Of a stretch of DNA of 64,000 nucleotides, positions 53,701 to 64,000 are shown piece by piece. How positions within the stretch are numbered: position 1 is the first letter of the stretch; each line of letters begins with the position of its first letter. Source of the DNA: Himantopus leucocephalus (Eukaryota; Chordata; Aves; Charadriiformes; Recurvirostridae); assembly GCA_003993805.1 (NCBI GenBank), contig RSEF01000002.1, positions 75,794,109 through 75,858,108 of the forward strand, written 5' to 3'. The position numbers and the translations under genes are program-made. The notes under the pieces are model-generated. The model was not told the DNA's origin. It saw nothing but the letters and a program-made list of their open reading frames with translations, and did no database searches.

Positions 53701-56700
53701 GTTAATACACTCTTTTTTTTTGAGTTTTTTATTAATACACATAAGTTACATATTTGGTGTGGTACTTGAGATGGGGAACTTCCATTTCATCAGTACTTAC
53801 AGGACATGTACAGAGTCCATATTTCTGTCGTGTGCTGTGTACACTGGTACACATGCAGTCTACTATTTTATAATTTTATTCTCAAGCACTTGTGTGAGAT
53901 TGGAGCAGAGTAAGAGGTTATTGTTGTAAGAAATCATGTTGTCTCAAATCACCTTTGTTCTAGCATTCATTTATCTCCTGTTTTCTAATTACATTAATTT
54001 TTCTTCTGGGATTTAAGTATTGTTCTTCCTCTGAGGGTCACTTTCCAAACTCCTCAGTTGCTTGTTTTACCTCAGAGCAGCCTGTATCTAGGGATATGTA
54101 GCATTTGGATGGAATTGACAAAAACTGCAGGAGTGTGTACTACAAAAAAGTGTTTTTCTTCATCATAGCTGTGTGGCTTTTGGTGTGTTTTTTTCCTGGC
54201 TCTTCAAAACCAAGTCTGAGAGGGAGTTACTGATCTGAGAAATTAAAGCTGCTTACGAGCTCCTTTAGCAGTGTCCCATGTTTCACTTTAGTCCTTCTTG
54301 TTTCCCCTCACCCTTTTTAAGTACTAATCATACAACAAGGATCCTTCTTTGTTTGTCATACGTAAATTGTTTGAAGGCTTGCAATGTCTGTCCTTGTAGT
54401 CTTCAGAAAAGAGTCACAGTGAAGACTGTTGCTACCATAAATGGTGACATAAATCCAACTAAGGTGGCAGATCTTGAGGCTCAGCATGCTTGGATTTATT
54501 GACCCTGGGCAGAGAGCAAAACGCCTCTAGGGCCAGTATGTTTCTTATATTTGTTGCTGCCAGTGTAGCAGCATTCAGGAACAAGAGCATTCATATTCCT
54601 CACTTTCTTACATCCAAAAACCGGGTCAGGTCAATCACTTCCTGAATATGGAGTTAAATCTAAATGCCCTTCTGTGCAGGAATCTTGTGCTCATAACACA
54701 CGAAAGACTCTTAGTTCCTTTGTACTGACAAAAATAAAACTTTATAGATTTTTATTAATAGACATGAGGCATTGTGTAGATTCTGCTGGAAGGGGAAAAG
54801 AGGGATGTGTTTTGTTGAGAGAATCGGTGTCGTCTGTGAACATTCTGCTTTCAGCCTTCCTGCTGATAACTGGTGTTTCTTGCTATGGCCAGCACTGCTG
54901 CAAACCTAAAAACATTCATGTCGCTTTCCAAAAGCAGGATTTCTTTTTCATACCCGCTTTTCCCACTTAGTGGTTCTGGCACCAGGAGGAACAGAAAAAG
55001 GGAATATGCAGTGCGTCGTATCTTTAATGACAGAGGAAAACCAACCTTTTCTTCTCTTTTTTATTGCTGTAATCTCTATGACAATTTCAAGTGTTTATTG
55101 GCTGAAATTCACTGGCCTCTAAAAGACTTTGACAGTGTGCCTGGTTGTTGAAATGGAAAGCTATGCTCTAGCTGGAGGAATTGTTCTGTTGGAGTCTTGA
55201 TGTAGTGTTTGAGATTTCTTGAAGTTAGGACTATAGCTGAGGGTCCCATATGGAGCAGACATTTAAAATGTATAATTTCTTATACTTGACTAAGAATTCT
55301 AGGGCAATATTATACATTCTTTGAACCTGTTAGTCTAACAAATGCCAAGAGGAAGTACAGAGTGAAGGAAGGTGATCTGTTCTAGCACACTTCAGACAAA
55401 TATATCTGTATAAAAATACTAAATTAACAAGAATTCAGTGGCTGCCTGTCTTTTTCACTGTGCCCTTCAGTACTTGGACAGCCTTTTTTGACGGATGACT
55501 AAAAAGGATCAGGTTAGTCCTCCTTTTTCTGCTTCCCCATGTGATTGTCCTTGAGATAAATATGGCTGATGGAGTTTAGGCAGTCCATAATTTTGGATAG
55601 CAAGTCTTGGATATTGTATTCTGTAGTGAACTCTATCCTGTTCTTTAATTTCTTCTGTTCATACATGCCTTTCCTGCGGTATTTAAATGCTGTTCTGGGC
55701 TTCAGGCTTCTCATGAATAAGGTGGTATTTCTTGGTCACCTAGAGACCCATTGTTACTATACGAAAATAGAATACGTTATCTGGAATTTCAAATTTAGGA
55801 GAATTGATTCCACATCAATTATCTTACTGCTTCAAAAAGGAAGTTGGTTAATATCTCTTAATTTGCAATATGCTTGCTTAGGTTAGGTTTTTAGATTTTT
55901 AGCTGCGGTTTTGGATCACGTACTGGAGTTGACGAAATGTGGCCTTTCCCAGAAGTCCATCAAGGTACATCTAATTCCTACAGCTATGCTGCTTTTGGAG
56001 ACTTCTCACTGTTCTGTTTTGGTTTTTTCTTCTCCGATCCTAGTTAAGGGGGATTTGTGATATAGTTTGATTTCTCTACACTCCCCTTTTCCTTCTCTCT
56101 TCAATCCTTGTCCCCCAGACTATTCTGAAATTCATCTTGACATCATTGATAAATCTGTTCTCAGACCTGTAGCCACCTGCTCACTTTTCCACTATTCAGG
56201 GAGAGCAGTGTTCTGGGATAGCAGACACCTTAGCCAGGTGGGTAGGAGAGTCTCTAGTCTTGATAACTGATTCTGGTATTTTTTCTGGGGTAATATCACC
56301 TTCCAAATATATCTTATCAGAAGATGATTTCTTAATTTAGTATAAATCAAGAGTTTTTATCAAAAACCTTATGGCTCCTAAATTGTTTGCCATCACACCT
56401 AGGAAATCGAGTCTGTGGTCTTTAGTGATGGGATCAGAGCTCAGAAGGATTATTACATGTTTTTATCCTCAGCTGAGTGAGCTAAGAGATCCACTAACCT
56501 GACGTGCTTGCTAGAAGATTGAGTGCCTTTAAGGACAATGAAAAGGGAAACTTTCTGCAGTTGTGAAGGCATGTTCCAGGAGAATTTAAATGACACTATA
56601 GCTTTTTGCAAAGTATTCATGAGATCTGCAGGAATTTATTCTACTGGAGTTGTTCGTGATTCTAGAAGCCATGCTGTCTCTAGGAGGCAGTTCTCGGTGA

Positions 56701-59700
56701 ACTACTGATGCTGCAGTCCCTCTAGACACTCGGTGGTTTTGGAGGGACTACTGCCTGAATTCATTTGAGCTTCGTTCCCTTTACCTGGTCTTAGAGATGC
56801 ATTATGTTTGTGTACATCTACCACATGTATTCTCCCTCTCATGGTGCAATGCCCAAGGAATTTCTAGAGATGACCTAATGGTATAAGGCACACATCACTC
56901 TTCTACAGCAGCAAGTACCTGTGCATGGGCATCGAGGGAATGTACTTGTAGGCACTAATATTGCAAAATGTTCTCTGGCCTCCTGAGTACAGGCATAGGT
57001 ATATTTACAGTGTGGGTACATTTGCAGACCACTTTGTCTTGGGAAGCAGTTAATGTGTTCCTGCTCCTTTTCACATGTTCCTTTTCAGGAACGCTCTGAA
57101 TTCCTCTTTTTAATAAGTTCATTTTATTACTTGCCCTGTTAATTCTGCTTGAATTTTCTATTGACAAATCTATACTTGATAGTTAAATAGCAATTTTATT
57201 GAGCTATACTGAGTTGCTGGATCTTGCACTGTTTTATTTCCAGTAAGATAAGGAAGTTGAAGATTCTATGGCCTTTGCCAAAGATAACAGCGTGTAAGCA
57301 GTTTACATGCTGCATTTTCTTGTGTACATATACAAAGGTTTCATGTATTCAGTGCTCCTTTTGTTTAGTAGTTTTGTAACAGCTCTTTGTGGTGTTGTGT
57401 TGTTAAGGTGCAGAGGGATCAACATTGATGTCATACTTTTCAAAGAACCAAATAAAGGCTCTGAAGCCAAAAATAACATTCAGCACATTAAGGGACTTGC
57501 AGTGTCCAGTGTTACAAAGTAACGAACTACAAGGAAAGTCAGAGGAGTCCTGCAGTACAGAGGAACTGTTTGAATGGCTAGGTGCTGTCTTGAATCAAGT
57601 TAGCTTGTAAGTACTTGAATTTGTTTGATCTTTACATACATTTTAAGTAAGGAAAGCCACAATTTATTTTAAGGAAGAGCTAAATAAGAATTAATACGCG
57701 TGTCTGTAAGTGGGAAGTCTGTTAGGCGCTGAAGTGTTTGTTGTAAGTCTTGAATAACTTTGCTCTGTTTTTGGGGGTACCCGTGTGTATTGGTGCTTGT
57801 GTGGTGCTGTGTTTTGGATATGACCAAAACAGTGTTGATAACACAGGGGTGTTTTAGCTGTTGCTGAGCAGTGCTTACACAGCGTCAAGGTCTTTCCTGT
57901 CCCTCATGCTGCCCTGCCAGTGAGTAGGCTGGGAGGGAACACAGCCACGACATCAGACCCCAACTGACCAGAGGGATGTGGTCAGTTGACATGAGCATGC
58001 CACACCATATGGTGGCATGCTCAGCAATAAAATCTGGGAGAAAGAAGAAGGGGGGATCATTTGGAGTTACACCATTTGTCTTCCCAAGTCACAGTTACAC
58101 AAGATGGAGATGGCAAAATGCCTGCTGTCTGATGGGAAGTAGTAAATGAATTCCTTAGCTTGCTTTGCTTTCACGTGCAACTTTGGCTTTAACTATTAAA
58201 TTGTTTTTATCTCTACCCACGTGTTTTCTTGCTTTTACCCTTCCTATTCTCTGCCCTGTCCCACTAGGGGAAAGCAAGCAAGTGGCTGTGTGGTGTTTAG
58301 GTGCTTACCAGGGTTAACCCACAGCACCATGATGTCTTGTGTATTAATTGCTTAGCCACTGGTTGGTTCTGTATTAATTTAGATGATACGCATAGACGCT
58401 ATTTGTTTAGTACAAGTTTTGATTACTAATACTTACTGTAGAAGATTTCAAGTATATTTATTTTAGTTGTTTTGTTCGTTTGTTTTTCAGAGACAACAAA
58501 TCATCTAGCTTCTTATCAACCTATTGCTGTCCTCAGCCCAACACAGTGGTGGAAAAAGCTTTTCTGTGCACAATCACAGGCTTTATAATTCCTGAGAAGA
58601 TAATTCAGTTACTGGAGCAGCTCTGGTAATGGCTGACAGGAGTACATTACTAAAACATTTGTACTCTACGCTTTTTAATTTTTTGAATCACTTTTAAATG
58701 CTTCTTTTCAGTGGTGCTGTTAGAGGTAAATAGCAAAATACACAAAACGAAGACTTGCTTTTTTAATTAGGAAATGAGCTGGAAGCTTAATATCGGTATA
58801 AAAAAGCAATAAACAGTTTTGGGTACTCCAAATTGAGAATACCTGCCCTGTATTCTAGTAATGACTTTGCTTTTTATCTTAATTTTTAGAAATAGTGGCT
58901 CTACTGAGCTCCACGTTTTTCAAATTCCCCTCACCTATGAAAATCACATGCCCTCAAAGATATCTGATGTAGTATTTTTACCTACTGATGGAAAATATGA
59001 TTGAATTCATTCCATGATACCAAAATGAGTGTCACAAGGTACTTCAAGGTTGTTATGCCATTACAATAAATTAACTTATAGTGAGTTTTTTGAATCAAGT
59101 GTTGTGACATAGGACACTGGATAGTGGTGACCAGGGTAGCTGTAGTTCTAATTCAATACCAAACTACATGATACTAGTGTATCATGGATCAGTGTGGTAT
59201 GTGTGCTACTGATAGGGAATTCTGGAACCTCCTTGCTTCATGTGTGAGTCAATTCTTAAAGTGCCTGGTGGCTAACAATTGTAGCACTGACTCACGACAA
59301 CGTTGCTGTTGCTTTATCTGGAATATGATTGTTACTCTGAGCAATTTTCAAATCTCATGCAGGGTTGGAACACAAATTTCCTTGGCTTTTATTCTGTACT
59401 TTAAAGAGCAGTGGATGATGTCTGGCTTTGATTATTTGTGTAATCCATTTCCTTTCTGGTGGTAAAAGTATTTGTGTCAAGCATAGCCTGACTATGTTTC
59501 TTCCTCCAATGTCTTTTTTACCCTGATAGCAACTATTCTCAGTAAATGTTCTATTTTCTGAAAGACAATGCATGCTGTAGGAAATTCAGAACAGCTAATT
59601 TACAACTTAGAACTTTTTCTAATTTCTATAAGTTGCTTGTTTGCCATGTCTAAAAGTATGGTAGGAATAATCAGGAGTCAATCTTGTTTCATTTCTTGAT

Positions 59701-60097
59701 GTCTTCTGATAGAATATTTTCTTTTGAATTTATTTATTATGTTCTAAAGCAGGGGGGCGTTTAACTGTTAATTACAAATTTTCACTGAAGTGCCTGTGTC
59801 TGNTTTTTTTTTTTTTTTTGCTTTTGCTTTATATTGTATACTTGAACATGCTCTCTATTCCATTGTAATTATTGACTACCTTGTCTTCTTCCTTGCAGTT
59901 GCTATTTTGGTGAACCAAAACTGGCATATTGGCTGACATTAACTGTGCATGGCTTTGCAGACAGCCCTGTTTCCTGGAGAGAAAGTGAACATGGTTTCCA
60001 CAAGGGAGGAGAGAATTTGTACAACTTTGTCATTTTTAGAAATTTGGACTACTGGCTTCAGATGGCTGTAGGAACTAATGATGATTGTCCTCCATAA
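47616..60097 (+). CDS. RPP40: Ribonuclease P protein subunit p40, eight coding exons
   Basis: RPP40 is a nuclear/nucleolar protein component of RNase P, which matures the 5' ends of tRNAs, and of the related RNase MRP, which acts in rRNA processing. The RNA subunit is catalytic, so no active-site residues are expected. The coding exons are 47616-47750, 49193-49337, 50562-50630, 52088-52183, 53233-53358, 57408-57606, 58491-58625 and 59899-60097. They total 1104 nt, or 367 residues, against about 363 in human. All seven introns are GT-AG and all phases join without a break. The translation aligns with recalled human RPP40 throughout, for example APRHLLVCEK, GSCYALTYNT, STLRDLQCPVLQS, LCTITGFI and GFADSPVSW. 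The ATG at 47616 was chosen because homology begins a few residues later, although an in-frame upstream ATG exists at 47451. The gene is divergent from PPP1R3G. Intron 5, the largest at about 4 kb, carries a candidate retrotransposon relic. Confidence 0.97.
48041..48060. repeat. (TGCCG)4 pentanucleotide repeat in RPP40 intron 1
   Basis: Four exact TGCCG units just downstream of the CpG island. Confidence 0.9.
48528..48593. repeat. Imperfect tandem repeat in RPP40 intron 1
   Basis: A unit built on gtttagtaagaaaagct followed by aggtgct occurs in full at 48528 and 48570, with a shortened copy (tagtaagctaggtgct) between them. One full copy has ggtgct preceded by G instead of A. Confidence 0.8.
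49193..49337 (+). CDS. RPP40: RPP40 coding exon 2 (residues 46-94)
   Basis: Begins VSFLIPECGILPEVL after acceptor ...cctaatag and ends ...HEFIDAFVKK plus one base before donor GTAAGA. Confidence 0.96.
50562..50630 (+). CDS. RPP40: RPP40 coding exon 3 (residues 94-117)
   Basis: A short 69-base exon encoding (G)SCYALTYNTRIDQDNSAAL. The acceptor is ...attattaaag and the donor GTATGT. Phase 1 on both sides. Confidence 0.95.
52088..52183 (+). CDS. RPP40: RPP40 coding exon 4 (residues 117-149)
   Basis: Encodes (G)KLILSVDKDTYEELGLQG and on to KKVMRY. Acceptor ...gtttatag, donor GTAAGT. Phase 1 on both sides. Confidence 0.96.
53233..53358 (+). CDS. RPP40: RPP40 coding exon 5 (residues 149-191)
   Basis: Encodes (V)ISIDLTDSSFHPDSKK and KEKKPLEFDFLLAWYNT. 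Acceptor ...tttttgcag, donor GTAATG. It precedes the large intron that contains the DIRS-like relic. Confidence 0.96.
53359..55568 (+). other. RPP40 intron 5, 5' part
   Basis: No exon is supported. An open frame at 54873-55151 shares the reading frame of the relic at 55569-56708, and a coding-like patch lies at 54410-54500 in another frame. These may be further, more decayed parts of the same mobile element, but no motif is clear enough to call. Confidence 0.4.
55569..56708 (+). mobile_element. Candidate decayed DIRS-like (tyrosine-recombinase) retrotransposon in RPP40 intron 5
   Basis: ORF segments at 55569-55886, 55911-55988, 56067-56270 and 56523-56708 all lie in the same frame, broken by stops. 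The first contains LLLQKGSWLISLNLQYA (55767-55880 region), resembling DIRS reverse-transcriptase palm motif A (SLDLQDAY type) with both key Asp positions mutated. The next carries GLSQKSIKVHL, like the N-terminal region of DIRS tyrosine recombinases. The third carries ATCSLFHYSGRAVF and then GRRVSSL, like box I, with the Arg expected to be catalytic still present. The spacing between these two blocks (about 77 codons) fits that family. RNase H and methylase regions are not seen between the reverse-transcriptase and recombinase blocks, implying an internal deletion. The element is sense to RPP40. Identification rests on recalled motifs. True ends are unknown and it may extend both ways. Confidence 0.55.
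56715..56749. repeat. Short inverted repeat downstream of the DIRS-like relic
   Basis: agtccctc and gagggact form 8-base arms around a loop of about 19 bases (56715-56722 and 56742-56749). It lies just 3' of the last in-frame ORF segment, where a terminal repeat of the element could be expected, but an 8-base hairpin can also occur by chance. Confidence 0.5.
57408..57606 (+). CDS. RPP40: RPP40 coding exon 6 (residues 191-257)
   Basis: Encodes (G)AEGSTLMSYFSKNQIKALK, then FSTLRDLQCPVLQS and ELFEWLGAVLNQVS. The acceptor is ...tgttaag, with a weak pyrimidine tract, and the donor is GTAAGT inside the Leu codon (phase 2). Confidence 0.95.
58491..58625 (+). CDS. RPP40: RPP40 coding exon 7 (residues 257-302)
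   Basis: Encodes (L)DNKSSSFLSTYCCPQPNT and VVEKAFLCTITGFIIPEK. A strong pyrimidine-rich acceptor ...tgtttttcag precedes it. Donor GTAATG, phase 2. Confidence 0.96.
59803..59820. repeat. Single N followed by poly-T in RPP40 intron 7
   Basis: One N at 59803 precedes a run of 17 Ts about 80 bases before the exon 8 acceptor. It is another homopolymer-linked assembly break, outside coding sequence. Confidence 0.85.
59899..60097 (+). CDS. RPP40: RPP40 coding exon 8 (residues 302-367, stop)
   Basis: Encodes (C)CYFGEPKLAYWLTLTVHG, FADSPVSW and the conserved C terminus DYWLQMAVGTNDDCPP, then TAA at 60095-60097. Acceptor ...tccttgcag. Confidence 0.97.
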
Positions 60098-61361
60098 CGC
60101 TACGTCTACAGAAGAAGTTTTCTAACAATCCCATGTTACTGTATAGAAACGTAATAAGATAATTTTTATAAAAGTAACTAGGTAACAAGTTAAATACTAA
60201 GAGGTTGTATATGTTTTTCCATTATTTATAGCTGTTAAAGCATGACCTACAATGGAAGGAATGGATTTTTGTTTCTTCACTGTCATACAGTGCGTTCTGA
60301 AAGACTTCACAATTCTAGCTTTAAGAAAAATACATGTTTTTGAGAGTTTAAGTTCTCAGGAATTGACTGTAAGTGGTTTCCTTTTATCCAGGAGTAATTT
60401 TGGAGTTTGAAAGTTAGCTAAGACTTCGCTGTCACATTATTGCAGATACTTTTCTGGGAAGAACGCTATGGACATACCCTCAAACAATGCAGCTGAAGTG
60501 GAATAGGTTTTGTTAACCATAAGCAGTAATGCTGAAAGCATAGGCAGCTACGTAGAATCCAGGTTAACTCCTATTGAAATCCATGAAAGGTTGGATGGTG
60601 GTCTGGGGGAGAGCAGGGATGGGCATTATTTGGTTTTTGTTTTATGGAGTGGGTATGTATCATTAAAGTACCAATGCAGTGCTAAAATGGAAGTTGTTCA
60701 CTTGATGGAGCAAGAGATTGGTAGTGGCATAGATTAGGGCATAGCTGTAGTAGAAACATCAAGGTCTTCTATCAGGGTGAGTGGCACAGAAAAGCAGAAA
60801 GCCCATCGGAAGCAGTTGACCTTTCTTTTTTTATCTGTTTATTGGTCCTCTGCAGTGAGGAGGATCATCCTGCATAACACCTTTTGCTCAAGTTTTATTA
60901 CGTTTCACAAATGCAACTCTGACAAATCAACAAACAGTTTTCTAAATCATTATGTTATTTTTCAAAATTATCCTGCCATGAGATGTTTCTATTAGGTAGA
61001 AGTGCCACCTTGTCATATGTACAGACATAGACTCATGCGATCACAAACTGAATGGACAAGTCTGGGAAAGTTCTTGGCTTGATGCTTGGCTAGTAAATAT
61101 TTAACATGGCTGGCTCAAACATCATTTCATTACTATGCATTAGTGCAAATGGCTTCATTTGTTGGCTGAAGTCTGCTCTTGAAAGTATATTGAGAGATTA
61201 GGCCATGTGTCAACTTTCACAAAAAAAAATAGTAACCAGAAGTGTCTTCTCTTTTCCCCTTGATCAGAAGGTCTCTTAACTTCTAGGAAAAGCCCAAGGT
61301 TTTAAGCCTGCAGCAGAAGTTCTAATACAAAGTTAAAAATCTTAAATCTTTATGAAAAGAA
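60098..61361 (+). other. RPP40 3' UTR and downstream sequence
   Basis: No canonical AATAAA occurs between the RPP40 stop and the CR1 at 61362. The variant ATTAAA at 60662-60667 would give a 3' UTR of about 580 bases and is the best candidate, but this is unproven. No other gene is seen. Confidence 0.45.
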
Positions 61362-62340
61362 TCATAGAATTGTCTAGGTTGGAGGGGACCTTTAAGATCA
61401 TTGAGTCCAACCATTAACCTAACACTGCCAAAACCACCACTAAACCATGGCAACTTCAAGACATTTCCTCTTGTCCTATTGCTTGTTGCTTGGGAGAAGA
61501 GGTCAACCCATACCTCGCTACAACCTCCTTTCAGGTAGTTGTAGAGAGCAATAAGATCTTCCCTCAGCCTCCTTTTCTCCAGACTAAACAACCCCAGTTC
61601 CCTCAGCGCCTCCTGAAGACTTGTGCTTTAGACCCCTCACCAACTTTGTTGCCCTTCTCTGGACACACTCCAGAACCTCAGTGTTTTGTAGTGAGTGACC
61701 CAAAACTGGACACAGTATTCAAAGTGCGGCCTCACCAGCGCCGAGTACAGAGGGACAATCACTTCTCTAGTGCTGCTGGTCACACTGTTTCTGATACAAG
61801 CCAGGATGCTGTTGGCTGCCTTGCCCACCTGGGCACACTGCTGGCTCATATTTAGCCAGCTGTTGACCAACACCCACAGGTGTTTTTCCACTGGGCAGCT
61901 TTCCAACCACTCTTCCCAAAGCCTGTAGCACTGCATGGGGTTGTTGTGACCCAAGCGCAGGACCTGGCATTGGCCTCGGCCCATTGATCCAGCCTGTCCA
62001 GATCCCTCTGTTGTAGAGCCTTCCTACCCTCAAACACATCAACACTCCTGTGCAACTTGGTGTAGTCTGCAAACTTACTGAGGGTGGACTTGATCCCCTC
62101 ATCCAGGTGGTTGATAAAGGTATTAAACAGAACCGGCCCCAATACTGAGCCCTGGGGAACACCACTTGTGACCAGCTGCCAACTGGATTTAACTCCATTC
62201 GCCACAACTCTTTGGGCCCAGGCGCCCAGTCAGTTTTTTAACCAGTGGAGAGTATGCCTGTCCAAGGCATGAGCAGCCAGTTTTTCCCTGAGAATACTGT
62301 GGGAAATGGTGTCAAAACGGTGTTGGATGAAGTCTGTAGC
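61362..62340 (-). mobile_element. CR1 LINE, 5'-truncated, ORF2 decayed
   Basis: The plus strand begins with the reverse-complemented CR1 tail (aatcatagaattgtctaggt) and 3' UTR and continues into ORF2 on the minus strand. Reading minus from about 62330 gives DTISHSILREKLAAHALD, a stop, then [18 protein letters not shown] and [17 protein letters not shown], followed by frameshifts. The catalytic FADD motif reads FADY because of a GAC-to-TAC change at 62062-62064, which would abolish polymerase activity. The copy lies about 1.3 kb downstream of RPP40 in the opposite orientation. Confidence 0.95.
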
Positions 62341-64000
62341 TGGTCCAGCGAATGTGGATAAATAAAATAAAAATAACTCCCCCATGATGTGTATACATGC
62401 ACACAAAACAAGTGTAATGTATACTGCTTGGAAAAAACCCAAGTGCCGTCCAGAAGTAAGAGCCTTGTATTGGTGTTTTTTTTTCCCTTATTAACTGAGA
62501 GAAAAGAGTGAAGTCTTATGCATATGCTTCATACTCCTCCCAGCAGGAGTGCAGCAGCCTTGGCTCTGCAGTGTCAGCAGTAGGACCAGGTGAAGTGATT
62601 TTTCTAATTGGCACCTGGTTGCAGAGCACCTTGGGTTCGTTGATGAAGTAGCTGCTGCAGAAGCGCTGGTGGGTACAGGGTGATGGCTTCACTGAGACGA
62701 TTCTGGGAGGTGAGCTGAGAAGCAGGTATTTCAGCTCTATCAGTTTTCGTCAGCGTGTGAGTATTAAGGTTAATCTTTTATGGATATCTAGGGAAATCTC
62801 ATCAGATTGATCAACCCATTGCCTCCAGTCTACATAGGCAAGGGACTGTAAATATTTCTCAAAGCTCAGTTACAGGCAGAGTCATTTGGCTATGCTGCTT
62901 CCTACAATCCCTAGTTATCCTCTAGTGGTTGTTTAAAATAGCTTTTCCATCTAAGGAAGGGATTAAAATCCTGTCTCTGGATCTTGCAACTTACTTATTT
63001 GAGATGCCGAATTGGTTTCTGGCTTTTCTCTGTTTTCTTTAAACTTGTACAAAGTATCATTGAAAACCTTGTGCTGGTAATAGTCACTGCACTTGGTCTT
63101 CTCTTAGACTGTGTGAGATGATACTGCATTAACCAGATCCATGGTTTCCTAGCAAAATCCAATGGCATGCCTACCTCTTAGGAGGCAGGCTTTCCTGCGC
63201 TGGCTGGGCTTTGTAGTTGCACAGAAGAGAAACTGGGGGGTGGAATTGACTTTTCTTACTACCTGCAAACAACTGTGACCCGAGGGAAGATTTTTGTGGG
63301 ATGAGGGACAGCAGCCTGTTCCCTGCTGTCTGTAAGGACAGACAGAATATTCTGTCTCCCCAGGAGCCTCCCGAGCATGGGGGAGACTTTTGGTGAGAAA
63401 AGCAACAGCAAAGCATTGCTCGTGTCCCTGGGGAAGAGGTGAGGAGGGAAGAGCTGGTACTGGGCCAGGTGGGCAGTAGTAGTTCAAGGAAGAATTGGGC
63501 AGGGCACATGAGATGGAGACAAGAATTTTTGCATGAGAATGAAAGATGACTGCTGGTGGTGTTCTTGCCCTCTGTGCCTGCCTGTGAGGGAGGACAGGAA
63601 AATGCAACAGGTTCCCGAGAGCTGCAAAAGTAATGGGGAGCAGCTGTACACCAGCTGCTTCTGAGATCAAAGGACTGAGTGCTTACTAAGAAGTTTTGCC
63701 TTTGGGGAGTGTTTTATCTACCATAGGGAAGGACAGCCAAATCTCTGAACGCAGAGGCAACCTGGGGCAAGCTGGTTGCATTAGGAGTAGAGGTTTTTGT
63801 TGTCCTGGTATGTGGATAGACAGTGATAACTCCTTGAGAGGGAGGGAACTGCTCTGCTTTAGCCTCTGCCCTTCTACTGAGCTATGCATTCCTGCCTCTC
63901 GGCTGGAAAGGGAATTTTGTTGAGAGGTTGCTGGGGGGCAGCAGAACTAGCTGGGAGTGGGCTGCAAAGACCATGTGCTTTTCTAGCCACATGTTCGAGT
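62341..64000. other. Sequence downstream of RPP40 without a supported gene
   Basis: Mammalian synteny predicts the 3' end of CDYL on the minus strand in this direction. Its C-terminal coding pattern was looked for and not found. A 173-codon minus ORF at 63149-63670 has no recognisable domain and random-looking Pro/Ser/Cys/His-rich composition, so it is not called. Confidence 0.45.

Noticed and set aside
55000..55040. EYAVRRIFND on the plus strand, similar to the YAVRRI core of LYRM4, the expected syntenic neighbour
   Set aside because: The match is only six residues, lies inside RPP40 intron 5 on the wrong side of PPP1R3G, and shows no further LYRM4 similarity or LYR motif upstream.
63149..63670. 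173-codon minus-strand ORF near the right edge, considered as part of CDYL
   Set aside because: It has no chromodomain or enoyl-CoA hydratase-like motif, no CDYL C-terminal pattern and random-looking composition.

Overview
This window looks like a stretch of a bird chromosome from a draft assembly. It is AT-rich and gene-poor, has two GC-rich CpG islands, and its recognisable repeats are mostly CR1 LINE fragments with the avian 3' tail. The assembly has two 100-N gaps, one 10-N gap and several single Ns. Two protein-coding genes can be supported, and both were recognised from recalled family sequences, not from a search. PPP1R3G (minus strand, one coding exon, 29793-30683) encodes a glycogen-targeting subunit of protein phosphatase 1. 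RPP40 (plus strand, eight coding exons, 47616-60097, 367 codons) encodes the p40 subunit of RNase P/MRP. They lie head to head about 17 kb apart, matching the order and orientation of the same pair in mammals, where LYRM4 lies beyond PPP1R3G and CDYL beyond RPP40. No exon of LYRM4 or CDYL could be found here.

Layout. 1-28929: about 29 kb with no supported gene. It holds a CR1 tail at the left edge, a CR1 tail at 18.8 kb, a coding-like relic at 16.8 kb that may be a retrotransposon gag fragment, a possible older L3/CR1-like LINE tail at 17.8 kb, and four direct duplications of about 100-120 bp, each separated by a single N. 28930-29598: a CR1 reverse-transcriptase fragment running into a 100-N gap, then poly-A. 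29690-31410: CpG island with PPP1R3G. 31411-46829: intergenic, with a minute CR1 remnant flanked by a direct repeat at 42.4 kb. 46830-47026: CR1 3' end broken by a gap. 47380-47960: CpG-island promoter of RPP40 with NRF1-type and ETS-type sites. 47616-60097: RPP40. 61362-62340: a decayed minus-strand CR1. 62341-64000: nothing recognised.

The most interesting item lies in RPP40 intron 5. Four consecutive ORF segments at 55.57-56.71 kb share one reading frame. They carry, in order, a reverse-transcriptase-like palm motif and two tyrosine-recombinase-like blocks. This resembles a decayed, internally deleted DIRS-like retrotransposon, a class that is rare or unreported in birds as far as I know. 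The two genes have unrelated cellular jobs (glycogen metabolism and tRNA/rRNA processing), and nothing suggests co-regulation beyond conserved neighbourhood.
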